NCBI RefSeq assembly: GCF_002897295.1
Contig: NZ_BEXF01000021.1
Span: 1-64,000, forward strand
Direction of reading: 5' to 3'
Source of the DNA: Brevibacillus reuszeri
GTDB taxonomy: Bacteria; Bacillota; Bacilli; Brevibacillales; Brevibacillaceae
Length of the DNA: 64,000 bases
Translations under genes and position numbers: made by a program
Part shown: piece after piece, positions 22,774 through 31,882 of the stretch
Layout of the letters: each line of letters opens with the position of its first letter
How positions within the stretch are numbered: position 1 is the stretch's first letter
Notes under the pieces: generated by a model
The model's input: only the letters and a program-made list of their open reading frames with translations
Databases searched by the model: none
Told to the model about the DNA's origin: nothing

Positions 22774-24002
22774 ATGATGAACACACCATCCCCTTCGCTG
22801 CGCGGTCGCGACTTGATATCACCGACCATAGCTGCATTAATATCTGTCATCGTCAACTACGGGGGCACCTTTATTCTCGTGTTTCAGGCAGCAAAAGCAG
22901 CTGGTTAAGTCCCGAAATGACCGCTTCATGGATTTGGTCAATCTCCATTGGGGTGGGTGTCACCGGGATATGGCTCAGCTATCGCTACCGAGAACCGATT
23001 ATTACGGCTTGGTCAACACCAGGCGTGGCTTTTCTCGTTTCCGTATTAGCGGTAACCCCTTATGCAGAAGCAATCGGAGCTTATATGATCTCTGCAGCAG
23101 GATTTATTGTTCTAGGGTTATCGGGAATGTTTGAACGTTTCGTCCGGATGATTCCTTCTGGCATCGCTTCCGGTCTGTTAGCAGGCATTTTACTGCAGTT
23201 TGGCATTTCAGCTTTTGGTGGTGCAAAAGTTGACCCATTGCTTGTCGTTATTCTGTTTGCTGCGTATGTTGTGCTCAGACGATTTACATCACGGTATGCG
23301 ATTGTAGGCATACTGGCAGTTGGACTGATGTATTTGATTTTTATGGGGAAAGCCGATTTCAGTACGATCCAATTGGCTATCGCATCACCCGTATTTGTCG
23401 TTCCAGAGTTTTCGCTGCATGCTATTTTGGGGGTCGCATTGCCGCTGTTTATTATTACGTTGACGGGACAATACATGCCCGGAATGCTCGTATTGCGAAA
23501 TGATGGCTTCAAGACCAGCGCGAATCCGATTTTGACCGTAACGGGTTTGGGTTCGCTTCTAACAGCGCCATTCGGGTCGCATGCTTTTAATGTAGCAGCC
23601 ATTACAGCAGCGATTTGCACAGGGAAAGACGCACATGAGGATTCAACAAAACGATATATTGCAGGCATTGCCTGCGGTATTTTCTACATTGTTGTCGGCA
23701 TATTTGGGGTGACGTTGGCTGCTCTGTTTCTAATTCTTCCTGCTACTTTCATTGCGACATTAGCGGGTTTGGCATTGCTTGGCACAATTGGCGGCAGTCT
23801 AGCCAACGCTTTAACGGAACCCAAGGGGCGAGAGACAGCATTGATTACTTTTTTAGCAACAGCTGCGAATGTGACATTGCTTGGCGTGGGCGGAGCATTC
23901 TGGGGACTTGTCGCAGGCTTGGCGGCACATCTTTTGATTCATGCGAAATTTCATAGAAAGCCATACAGGCCGACAGAAGTGCAACAAGCAGAACAGAAAT
24001 AA
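22774..24002 (+). pseudogene. benE: benE-type benzoate/H+ symporter, single-base frameshift
   Basis: A membrane transporter of the benzoate:H+ symporter family with about 12 helices. The N-terminus opens at ATG 22774 behind AGGAGA and reads SPSLRGRDLISPTIAALISV to KAAG, where the frame meets TAA at 22906. One additional T at the GGTTAAG would give AAGLSPEMTASWIW and join it to the 361-codon frame that begins at ATG 22917. The body includes ITLTGQYMPGMLVLRNDGF and FGSHAFNVAAITAAI, which are family motifs. It is either a true frameshift mutation or a sequencing error. Without the first 43 residues one helix is lost. It shares an operon with the deleted yggS gene. Confidence 0.72.
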
Positions 24003-24033
24003 TAGGAGGCGAGTAATGGCGGAGATGCTTGTA

Positions 24034-25464
24034 TTAGATAAGCATCTCCGCAAGACGATAAATGCCTTCTTCAATGGCAGCTTCATCTACTTTCGCAAAA
24101 CCTAGTACCCATCCCCTTCGATTACTTTCCAAGCAATACTTGCTAAGCGGATAAACACGGATTCCTTTTTCAAGCGCGAGGTTCGTCACGGCTTCTTCGT
24201 CGAACGATTTATCAGCTTCAAGGAGCATGTGCAGCCCTGTTTCGACGCCGCTTAATGTGAAGTGTTCACTTAGACCTGTCGAGATGATAGCTTTGGTCAT
24301 AGCTTCGTGCCTGCGTCGGTATACATTTCGGACTCGTCTCATATGGCGCATGAAATGTCCATGCTCGATAAAATGAGTGAGTGTTAGTTGTTCCATAATC
24401 GGCAGATGGCGATAGGTCAATGCATGAACCCCAGCAAGCTGACGGATGGCCTCTTTGGGACCGATGATTGCTGATATCCGAATACCAGGAGCAATCATTT
24501 TGGAAAAGCTCATCATATACAAAGTGTTCTGAGGTCGCTGACTGAACAAGGTCGGAAGTGGGTCACCGCGATAGCGGAATTCGCTGTCGTAATCATCCTC
24601 AACAATCCAAACACGATGCTTGGCAGCCATATGTAACAATTGTTGTCTGCGAGGCTCCGACATTATCACTCCAACAGCACACTGATGTGATGGTGTGACA
24701 TAAACAAGCTTGGAATCAGGGTGAATACGGTCTACACATAGCCCGTGCTCGTCGACCGGAACGGAGACAACTTGCATACGCTGATACTTCATCGCCATCC
24801 AGGCAGCAGGAAAGCCAGGGTCTTCAACAGAAACGGTATCACCCTCATGTAAAAGGGCCTGGGCGATCAAATCGATGCTATGCTGTGCACCTGAGGTTAA
24901 AAGGATCTGATCGGTACCTACATGAACGCCCCGTTCAAGTGACAAATAACGTTGGATCTGTTCACGTAGCGGCAAGAATCCATACGCATCACCGTAAGCC
25001 CAACTGTCCAAATCTGTTTCTGTGGACGCCCGTAAAAACGAGTGTCTCCAATTTTTTTGAAATTGTTCGTCCAAATAGGGCTCATGTGGACTGAAATCGA
25101 TCTCAACTTTTCGATTTTCTTTGTCCCCAAACCAACTGTGCAAATGACCGATTGAAGCGTTTAATAGAGGCAATTCGGGGAGGGTAGGTCCCTCCTGCGC
25201 AGAATCTTCTGAAGGGCGAGTTGCATAAGTCCATTCACTAACTCTTGTCCCGCCGCGACGAGAGGTTACGGTATACCCGCGGCTGAATAACTCCTCGTAA
25301 ACAATCTGTATAGTTGAACGGGAAACGCCAATTAATAGAGCGAGTTCGCGGGATGGGAGCAGCAATTCGCCGGGTGGCCACTTTCCAGTTGTAATATTAT
25401 GGATCGCCTGGTCTAGCAGCTGCTGCCAAATGGGACGATCGTCATCGCGGTTTACTTTTAGCAT
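24034..25464 (-). CDS. MocR/PdxR-type GntR regulator with aminotransferase domain
   Basis: A PLP-dependent transcription factor. The 476-residue product has an N-terminal winged helix (about 10-75, LPSRELALLIGVSRSTIQIV) and a class I aminotransferase-fold domain. The latter shows the lysine that would bind PLP in YMMSFSKMIAPGIR and the PLP-contacting EDDYDSEFRY. ATG 25464 follows AAGGTGA. It converges on the benE gene with a 31-base gap and is divergent from a serine hydrolase gene. Shared TATGGATTGCT words before this gene and before the 21541 operon suggest that it controls both. PdxR and GabR are relatives; the effector is not evident. Confidence 0.88.
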   Translation of the reverse strand: MLKVNRDDDRPIWQQLLDQAIHNITTGKWPPGELLLPSRELALLIGVSRSTIQIVYEELFSRGYTVTSRRGGTRVSEWTYATRPSEDSAQEGPTLPELPLLNASIGHLHSWFGDKENRKVEIDFSPHEPYLDEQFQKNWRHSFLRASTETDLDSWAYGDAYGFLPLREQIQRYLSLERGVHVGTDQILLTSGAQHSIDLIAQALLHEGDTVSVEDPGFPAAWMAMKYQRMQVVSVPVDEHGLCVDRIHPDSKLVYVTPSHQCAVGVIMSEPRRQQLLHMAAKHRVWIVEDDYDSEFRYRGDPLPTLFSQRPQNTLYMMSFSKMIAPGIRISAIIGPKEAIRQLAGVHALTYRHLPIMEQLTLTHFIEHGHFMRHMRRVRNVYRRRHEAMTKAIISTGLSEHFTLSGVETGLHMLLEADKSFDEEAVTNLALEKGIRVYPLSKYCLESNRRGWVLGFAKVDEAAIEEGIYRLAEMLI

Positions 25465-25492
25465 GCATTCACCTTCATTGTTTTACTGATAT

Positions 25493-25540
25493 TATGGATT
25501 GCTATAAATATTGAATTATGGTTGCCTATCAACAATCCAT
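25493..25540. promoter_or_regulatory. Candidate MocR operator, inverted ATGGATTG words
   Basis: TATGGATTGCT at 25493-25503 and its inverted partner AACAATCCAT at 25531-25540 lie in front of the MocR gene, with a further ATGGTTGC at 25518-25525. Paired or direct half-sites are usual for MocR regulators. Confidence 0.5.
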
Positions 25541-25758
25541 TGGTTGGTATCCTATCATGACAAACATAGCTTTTACAACACGACATTTCTAGCGATGTGG
25601 GGATAGAGCATACTAGATCGTATTCGTTGTAACTGCCTTATGTTAGTATGTGGAAGGAAAGATTCACTCTTCATCCTCGCAACATAATAAGAAGAGATAC
25701 AAGGAGGATGTAGTAGAGGAACTTTCTACACTTTTGGATTAGATAGGAGGAATGGAGA

Positions 25759-26901
25759 ATGAGGAAGAGATTTTGGATGGCAGCGTTGGTGTTTGTTTTT
25801 ATTTTTACACTTCATTTTGGAAGCGCTTACGCGGCGGAAGAGCAGGGCAACTTTTCGGTTGAGGACGATCCGATTGCTCAATTCTTAAAGGAGAATCCTG
25901 ACAGAGCTTCCCTGCATGTCATTCGCAATGGGGATAAGGTGATCGATTATAACTCCAACCGAGCGATGACTCTGGCCAGCACCTCAAAATTGATCATTGC
26001 GCTTGAGTTCGCCAAGCAGGCAGCTAAAGGGAAGATCAATCCTTCGAAAAAGGTGTCGTTGGATGATTTGGCGCTGTTCTACGTGCCAGGGAGTGATGGC
26101 AATGCCCATGAAAATTGGCTGCAGGATATCGAGACGCGTCAAGTGGTTCAGAACGGCAAAGTCAGCTTGCAGGAAGTTGCAAAAGGAATGATCAAGTTTA
26201 GCTCCAATGCCAACTCAGAGTATTTGTTAATGCTTCTTGGTATCAATAAAGTCAACGATAACCTGGACGATTTGAACTTTAACAAGCATGAGAAGTTTTT
26301 CCCCTCCTATGCATCCATTATCTTTGTCCCCTACTCCATAATGTCTACTCTGGACCCTGACTTACCATTCGATGAGAGGGTCGATCTTGTCAAAACTCAG
26401 CTCAGTAATATGTCGCAGAAAAAATTCATTGCCGAGGCGGACAAAATATTCAAAATCTTACAAAAGGACAAAACTGGTCGTTATAAAGATCAGGTAGTTG
26501 AAGAGCTGTATCCTTGGTACGATTCGGAAATTAACGACTTGATTGTGGCACGTCTACCCAAGGGAACAACGAAAGAGTATGCGACCTTGATGAACAAAAT
26601 CAACAGCAGAAGCTACCTCTCGAATAAGGTTCAGGAGGAATTAGATGCGGTCATTGAGAACCCGCTGAAACCCGATAGTCCATTTACTCACGTCGGCTTA
26701 AAAGGTGGAAGTACAGCAAAAGTACTTACTATGTCTTTTTACTCCACAGATAAAAACAGGAACAAGATAGAGCTGGCTCTTTTTACAAATGAGCTAACGA
26801 AAGCAGAGTTTCAGCAAATTGCCCAACATTTAAGCGTATTTTTGTTGGAACGGGTTCAGGATGAGGAGTTTTTAACTGATCTAAAGCAATATTTGCAGTA
26901 G
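25759..26901 (+). CDS. Exported class A beta-lactamase-like serine hydrolase
   Basis: A secreted serine hydrolase of the penicillin-recognising fold. The 380-residue product has a signal peptide (MRKRFWMAALVFVFIFTLHF, cleavage likely after AYAA) and the three family motifs: SxxK as STSK (about 74-77), SxN as SSN (about 148-150) and a KTG-like KGGS (about 315-318). The Glu166 loop of true class A enzymes was not located, so beta-lactam hydrolysis is doubtful. A cell-wall carboxypeptidase or esterase-type role is as likely. Its start ATG 25759 follows AGGAGGAATGGAGA. It is divergent from the MocR gene but nearly 300 bp away. Confidence 0.82.
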   Translation: MRKRFWMAALVFVFIFTLHFGSAYAAEEQGNFSVEDDPIAQFLKENPDRASLHVIRNGDKVIDYNSNRAMTLASTSKLIIALEFAKQAAKGKINPSKKVSLDDLALFYVPGSDGNAHENWLQDIETRQVVQNGKVSLQEVAKGMIKFSSNANSEYLLMLLGINKVNDNLDDLNFNKHEKFFPSYASIIFVPYSIMSTLDPDLPFDERVDLVKTQLSNMSQKKFIAEADKIFKILQKDKTGRYKDQVVEELYPWYDSEINDLIVARLPKGTTKEYATLMNKINSRSYLSNKVQEELDAVIENPLKPDSPFTHVGLKGGSTAKVLTMSFYSTDKNRNKIELALFTNELTKAEFQQIAQHLSVFLLERVQDEEFLTDLKQYLQ

Positions 26902-26950
26902 AACAATTAGTGAGCCAGCAACCCTACACATAGATAAAGGGGAGATCGAG

Positions 26951-28030
26951 TTGCGTGAGTGGGTACAGATTTTAAAGGAGCTGTCAGAGGCGTCAGGAGT
27001 TCCTGGACAAGAACAGGAAGTACGGGAGCTGATGCGCACCTATTTGGAGCCTTACACAGAAGAGCTATCCACCGATAATCTGGGAAGCATCGTCGGTCGA
27101 AAAACGGGGATAGCGGGCGGACCGAAAATCATGCTGATGGGACATATGGATGAGGTAGGGTTCATGGTATCTCGTGTGACCAAGACCGGCTTTATCCTTT
27201 TCCAAACGCTTGGAGGCTGGTCGCCTCATGTACTGTTGGCACAGCGTGTGATGATTAAAACGAGCAAGGGTGACATTGTCGGAGTCATCGGTTCCAAGCC
27301 GCCACATATTTCATCCGCCAGTGAAAAGGCAAAAGTGGTCGAAATCACGGAAATGTATATTGATATCGGAGCGACCAGTGCAGAACATGTCAAAGAATTG
27401 GGCATTCGGCCAGGCAATCCGATCGTCCCTATTTGTCCCTTTACTGTGATGGCCAACGACCAGATGTATATGGGCAAAGCTTTTGACAATCGCGGAGGTT
27501 GTCTGGCGGCGATTGAACTGGTAAAAAGTCTACAAGCTGTCGATCATCCAAACACTGTTTTTGCGGGGGCAACTGTACAAGAGGAAGTGGGACTTCGCGG
27601 GGCAGGGACAAGCACGACCATGATTGGACCGGATCTGTTTATTGCCTTGGAGACAGGCATGGCATTAGATACCCCTGGTCTTGCTGATTCACCGTATTTA
27701 CCCGAGATTAAATGCGGTGGGGGACCAATTATTGCACTGTACGACAAAACCCTTGTACCGAATACGAAATTGCGCAACTTGTTGTTTGATACGGCGGAAG
27801 AAGAAGGAATCCCCTATCAGTTTGGAGCCGCTCCTGGTGTGGGGACAGATGCTGGAGCCGCTAATCTGATCGGGATAGGAGTACCATCGATTGTGATTGC
27901 GATCCCGGCGCGTTATATTCACAGCCATGCTTCGATTCTTCATCATGATGATGTCGAGAATACGGTAAAATTACTCGCTGCGCTCATCAAAAGGCTAGAT
28001 CAAAAAACAGTCGATTGGATCAAATCGTAA
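26951..28030 (+). CDS. M42-family metalloaminopeptidase
   Basis: A cytosolic dinuclear metallopeptidase of the glutamyl aminopeptidase/PepA-YsdC type, usually a large tetrahedral dodecamer. The TTG start at 26951 follows AGGGGAGA and gives 359 residues. Metal and catalytic motifs appear in order: LMGHMDEVGF (about 61-70), AFDNRGG (about 177-183), QEEVGLRGAG (about 211-220), and IPARYIHSHA with the last histidine ligand. Endoglucanase annotations common for this family are not supported. It is followed by a terminator. Confidence 0.92.
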   Translation: MREWVQILKELSEASGVPGQEQEVRELMRTYLEPYTEELSTDNLGSIVGRKTGIAGGPKIMLMGHMDEVGFMVSRVTKTGFILFQTLGGWSPHVLLAQRVMIKTSKGDIVGVIGSKPPHISSASEKAKVVEITEMYIDIGATSAEHVKELGIRPGNPIVPICPFTVMANDQMYMGKAFDNRGGCLAAIELVKSLQAVDHPNTVFAGATVQEEVGLRGAGTSTTMIGPDLFIALETGMALDTPGLADSPYLPEIKCGGGPIIALYDKTLVPNTKLRNLLFDTAEEEGIPYQFGAAPGVGTDAGAANLIGIGVPSIVIAIPARYIHSHASILHHDDVENTVKLLAALIKRLDQKTVDWIKS

Positions 28031-28057
28031 CCACCGTACCTCTTTAAGGAAGTGGAG

Positions 28058-28101
28058 GAACCACCGAAGGATGAAAAATCCAGTGCGGTGGTTCTTTTTT
28101 T
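28058..28101 (+). terminator. Terminator of the M42 peptidase gene
   Basis: Arms GAACCACCG and CGGTGGTTC around a 19-nt loop, followed by seven T residues. Confidence 0.92.
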
Positions 28102-28144
28102 CTCTCTTTTTCCATGCCATCATTATGGAGGGGGGCGATGAAGG

Positions 28145-29629
28145 ATGTTCCAGGATTTCAAGCTCGTCGGTGACCGGCCGGTCGCGATACAAGTAAAAGA
28201 ATACGTCAAACGTTTAATTATAAAAGGGGCGCTTCAGGCAGATCAGAAGCTGCCCTCCACACGAGAAATGAGCGGACTATTAAAGGTCAGCCGCAATACG
28301 GTCATCGCAGCCTATGAAGGGTTGGAGGATGACGGATTTACGTATGCGATTCCCGGTAAAGGCAGTTATGTGGCAGCCATGGTGGGCCAGCTGGCTGCCA
28401 ATCACGGAGGAGCTGATGGCTCCGCCACTTGGCAGATCGACTGGAAGGCAAGACTGAATGATTATGCTGTAGCAGCTGTAGAGCTGGATATGATGAAGCA
28501 GGGCATTCGCGCCAAAAAGGGAACCATCTCGTTCACGAGCATCGCTCCGGATGAACAGCTGTTTGATCTGGGAGATGTCAGGCGAGCCTTTTTGGACCGG
28601 ATGGCAATCGAAGGGCAGATGCTGCTTAACTACGGCTATGCCAAGGGCTACAAGCCGCTGATCGATTACTTGATGCGTTATATGGAAAATAAGGGCGTCG
28701 ATATCAGCGGCAAGGATATGCTGATTACAAGTGGGTTTACAGAAGGCTTTGACATAGTGCTTTCGGCATTGCGTCCTTCTGCGCGCCGCGGGGCAGCCAT
28801 TTGTGAAAATCCGACCCATCATACTGCGATCAAAAATTTGAAGCTGCAAGGATTTGAGCTTACTGGCATTCCGATGGCGCGTGATGGTATTGATGTGGAG
28901 CAGCTTGAGGCGGTATTGAAGAAGCAGACTACTCACTTCGATCTGGCCTATTTGACACCTTCCTATCACAACCCGACTGGTATTGTCATGTCGCCAGAGA
29001 AGCGCAGCGCTGTCATGAAACTAATGATGCGCTATCAAATTCCGGTGATTGAGGATGGATTTAATGAGGAGCTGCGCTACTCGGGAGCGCATGTTGCCCC
29101 TTTAATAGCGACAGCAGGACAGGGGAACGGTGTCATTTATATTGGCAGCTTCTCCAAAGTGCTTTTCCCTGGCTTGCGAGTAGGCTGGGTGCTTGGAGAC
29201 CGAGCGCTGATCAACACGCTGGAAAGCTTGAAACGTGCCCGTACCATTCACACCTCAACAATTGATCAATCGATTTTGTACCAATACTTGCTTAACGGAA
29301 ATTTTGATAAGTATGTAAAAAAAGCACGCACAGAGTATAAGCGCAAATATGAGCTGACAAAGGTATGCTGCGAGGCGCATCTTCCAGAGGCGCAGCTGTC
29401 TGGTGACGGAGGCTTGCACTTGTTCCTCACCTTTCCACCAGGCGTAAATACCCGCCAGCTGCTGGAAGCTTGCACCAAACAGGGTGTTATTTTTACACCG
29501 GGAGACAAGTTTTTTATTCAGGATGGCGAAGGGACGAATACGTTGCGGCTCGGGTTTTCACGCGTCACTGATGAAAATATCGAGCGGGGTATTCAAATCA
29601 TCGGCAAACAGGCGCGTAACTTTCTTTAG
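28145..29629 (+). CDS. MocR-type regulator with aminotransferase domain
   Basis: A second GntR-aminotransferase fusion, 494 residues. The winged helix lies at about 12-80 (LPSTREMSGLLKVSRNTVIA) and the PLP-binding fold follows, with the candidate lysine in GSFSKVLFPGLR and the aspartate motif EDGFNEELRY. ATG 28145 is nine bases after GGAGGGGGG. It is 23 bases from the downstream D-Ala-D-Ala ligase gene, so the two are probably co-transcribed. That link suggests control by D-alanine, a dipeptide or PLP. MocR members such as DdlR control ddl genes in other Brevibacillus-like bacteria, so the same role is a reasonable inference here. Confidence 0.88.
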   Translation: MFQDFKLVGDRPVAIQVKEYVKRLIIKGALQADQKLPSTREMSGLLKVSRNTVIAAYEGLEDDGFTYAIPGKGSYVAAMVGQLAANHGGADGSATWQIDWKARLNDYAVAAVELDMMKQGIRAKKGTISFTSIAPDEQLFDLGDVRRAFLDRMAIEGQMLLNYGYAKGYKPLIDYLMRYMENKGVDISGKDMLITSGFTEGFDIVLSALRPSARRGAAICENPTHHTAIKNLKLQGFELTGIPMARDGIDVEQLEAVLKKQTTHFDLAYLTPSYHNPTGIVMSPEKRSAVMKLMMRYQIPVIEDGFNEELRYSGAHVAPLIATAGQGNGVIYIGSFSKVLFPGLRVGWVLGDRALINTLESLKRARTIHTSTIDQSILYQYLLNGNFDKYVKKARTEYKRKYELTKVCCEAHLPEAQLSGDGGLHLFLTFPPGVNTRQLLEACTKQGVIFTPGDKFFIQDGEGTNTLRLGFSRVTDENIERGIQIIGKQARNFL

Positions 29630-29652
29630 ATATAAAAGAAAAATGAGGTGTC

Positions 29653-30597
29653 ATGATGAGAGTTGGCGTGATTATGGGCGGTATTTCCTCTGAACGGGAG
29701 GTTTCTCTGTGGACAGGTCAAGAGATGGTCAAACATCTGGATCGCAATCGCTATGAGGTGGTTCCGATCGTGATCGAGCAGCGAGCGGATTTAATCACAC
29801 AGGTTCAGCAGGCAGGCATCGACTTCGCACTACTTGCACTGCATGGCCAATACGGCGAGGACGGCACAGTGCAGGGAGTGCTGGATACACTGGGCATTCC
29901 CTATTCAGGAAGCGGAGTCCTGGCAAGCAGCCTTTGCATGAATAAGCAGCTGTCAAAGATTCTGCTAAAGGCAGTAGGCGTGCATACACCAGCAGGTTTT
30001 TGCTGGCAGGGGATGGACGACTATGAGCCGCAGGTGGTAGAACAGCTGGGCTACCCGGTTATTGTGAAGCCGAATACGGGGGGATCGAGTATCGGTGTTC
30101 AGCTCGTACAAAATGAAAAGGAGCTGCTGCCCGCTGTTCAGGAAGCTTTTGGCTTGGGTCAGACGATCTTGATTGAGCCCTATATAAGAGGGACGGAGCT
30201 GACTTGCCCGATCATGGATGGCGAGGTTCTCCCGATTATCGGTATTCGCTCCGCACACTCGGAGTGGTTTGATTTCAAAGCGAAATACGAGGTGGGTGGG
30301 GCTGAGGAGAAAGTCATCCAGCTTCCTCCCGTTATAGAGCAGCGTGTGCGTGAGGCAGCGCTAGTCAGCTACCAGCAGCTGCAGTGCAAGGTCTATGCCA
30401 GGGTCGATATTATTTTGTATCAGGATACGCCTTATGTGCTGGAGGTAAATACCTTGCCGGGAATGACCGAGGGCAGCCTTTTTCCAAAGAGCGCAGCTGC
30501 AGCAGGGATGACGTATACGCAGTTGTTGGACCGTATTATTGCTAGCTCGCTTCATGAGCGGAACCAGGAATGGGGGACAGATCGTCATGTATCGTGA
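29653..30597 (+). CDS. ddl: D-alanine-D-alanine ligase
   Basis: ATP-grasp enzyme that makes the D-Ala-D-Ala dipeptide for peptidoglycan. The 314-residue product shows the N-terminal GVIMGGISSEREVS (serine-glutamate contacts), LHGQYGEDGTVQGVLD, NKQLSKILLK, the ATP loop KPNTGGSSIGV, and the metal site LEVNTLPGMTEGSLFPKSA. Two ATG codons (29653, 29656) follow GAGGTG. It lies just behind the MocR gene and may be a regulated paralogue of another ddl elsewhere. The neighbouring M42 peptidase and serine hydrolase fit a D-amino-acid or wall-recycling theme, but that is only inference. Confidence 0.92.
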   Translation: MMRVGVIMGGISSEREVSLWTGQEMVKHLDRNRYEVVPIVIEQRADLITQVQQAGIDFALLALHGQYGEDGTVQGVLDTLGIPYSGSGVLASSLCMNKQLSKILLKAVGVHTPAGFCWQGMDDYEPQVVEQLGYPVIVKPNTGGSSIGVQLVQNEKELLPAVQEAFGLGQTILIEPYIRGTELTCPIMDGEVLPIIGIRSAHSEWFDFKAKYEVGGAEEKVIQLPPVIEQRVREAALVSYQQLQCKVYARVDIILYQDTPYVLEVNTLPGMTEGSLFPKSAAAAGMTYTQLLDRIIASSLHERNQEWGTDRHVS

Positions 30598-30750
30598 AGA
30601 GGGTACAGGACAATCAAATGCCGGCTTGATGGAACTGTGAGATGGGCACTATTCCTAAGTTTTTCCGACTGACCCATGATAAATATGACATAAGCTGACA
30701 TGTTTTAAACCGTACAATAAGGGGGAGATCAGCGAAAGGAGCGACAAATC

Positions 30751-31662
30751 ATGAAACCTTTAGAGGGAAAAGTAGCTTTGGTAGCAGGTGCAACACGAGG
30801 AGCGGGTAGAGGAATCGCAATTGAATTAGGAGAGGCTGGGGCAACGGTATATGTGACGGGACGCACGACAAGGGCACAACGCTCCGAGTACAATCGTCCT
30901 GAAACGATTGAAGAAACCGCCGAGCTAGTAACGAGTGCGGGGGGACGAGGGATAGCTGTTCAAGTAGATCATCTGCAGCCTGAGCAGGTAAAGGCGCTCA
31001 TAGCTCGGATTGAGGAAGAACAGGGCAGATTGGACATCCTGGTCAACGATGTGTGGGGTGGCGAATATTTGACACAGTGGAACGTACCCGTGTGGAAGCA
31101 CTCTCTTGAACGGGGATTTCGCCAGCTTCGGTTAGCGATTGACACGCATATTATTACAAGCCATTATGCACTGCCGTTGTTAATACGCAACGAGAACGGT
31201 CTGGTTGTGGAGATAACAGATGGAACGGTAGAATACAACGACAACCACTATCGTTTATCGCTGTTCTACGATCTGGCAAAGTCGTCTGTCATTCGCATGG
31301 CGAAGTCTTTAGCCCATGAGCTTTCACCCTATAAAGGCACAGCTGTAGCATTGACTCCGGGATGGATGCGGTCGGAAATCATGCTTGAGCATTTTGGTGT
31401 TAAGGAAGAAAACTGGCGAGACGCTACTGCTCAGGAGCCTCATTTTGTCATTTCGGAATCGACGCGTTTTGTTGGACGCGCTGTCGCTGCGCTGGCAAAA
31501 GATCCGGAGGTCGGGCGATGGAACGGACACTCTGTTTCCAGCGGTCAGCTCGCGCAAGTGTATGGTTTTTATGACCTTGACGGCTCACAGCCTGATAGCT
31601 GGCGGTATATTGTTGAAGTACAGGACGCAGGAAAGCCGGCGGATGCTTCTGGATATCGTTAA
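30751..31662 (+). CDS. SDR-family oxidoreductase
   Basis: A Rossmann-fold NAD(P)-dependent dehydrogenase of 303 residues. The cofactor motif is a variant, AGATRGAGRG (about 12-21), followed by YVTGRTTR, which favours NADPH. The catalytic tyrosine and lysine are in FYDLAK (about 171-176), and the usual NNAG becomes NDVWGG. It is longer than a minimal SDR because of an insertion after GGEYLTQW. The ribosome binding site is AAAGGAGCG. It is a single gene; the substrate is unknown. Confidence 0.88.
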   Translation: MKPLEGKVALVAGATRGAGRGIAIELGEAGATVYVTGRTTRAQRSEYNRPETIEETAELVTSAGGRGIAVQVDHLQPEQVKALIARIEEEQGRLDILVNDVWGGEYLTQWNVPVWKHSLERGFRQLRLAIDTHIITSHYALPLLIRNENGLVVEITDGTVEYNDNHYRLSLFYDLAKSSVIRMAKSLAHELSPYKGTAVALTPGWMRSEIMLEHFGVKEENWRDATAQEPHFVISESTRFVGRAVAALAKDPEVGRWNGHSVSSGQLAQVYGFYDLDGSQPDSWRYIVEVQDAGKPADASGYR

Positions 31663-31711
31663 GCGCAAATAAAAATAACCCAAATTCAAATGACTTGTAG
31701 AGCTTACAATG

Positions 31712-31762
31712 TGGTAGCGTCAGTCTAGACTGTATTTTTCGGTCTGTGGCTGCCGCTACCTG
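31712..31762. repeat. Imperfect inverted repeat upstream of the LacI gene
   Basis: GGTAGCGTCAG pairs with CTGCCGCTACC with one mismatch, enclosing the inner palindrome AGTCTAGACT. It has no T run. It may be a weak terminator for the SDR gene. Confidence 0.45.
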
Positions 31763-31832
31763 GCTACGAGGGAAATAGTATGTAGAATTTTCTTGCAATT
31801 AAGTTTTTGGCATGATATATTCTACAACAACG

Positions 31833-31859
31833 ATTAAACGTTTAACTTATACGTTTAAC
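31833..31859. promoter_or_regulatory. LacI-type operators before the regulator gene
   Basis: ATTAAACGTTTAAC at 31833-31846 is a near-perfect copy of the palindrome repeated at 32925, 32968 and 33011. A partial copy (TATACGTTTAAC) follows directly. The position suits autoregulation. Confidence 0.75.
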
Positions 31860-31882
31860 CTACTAGTGGCAAGGAGGGGCAA

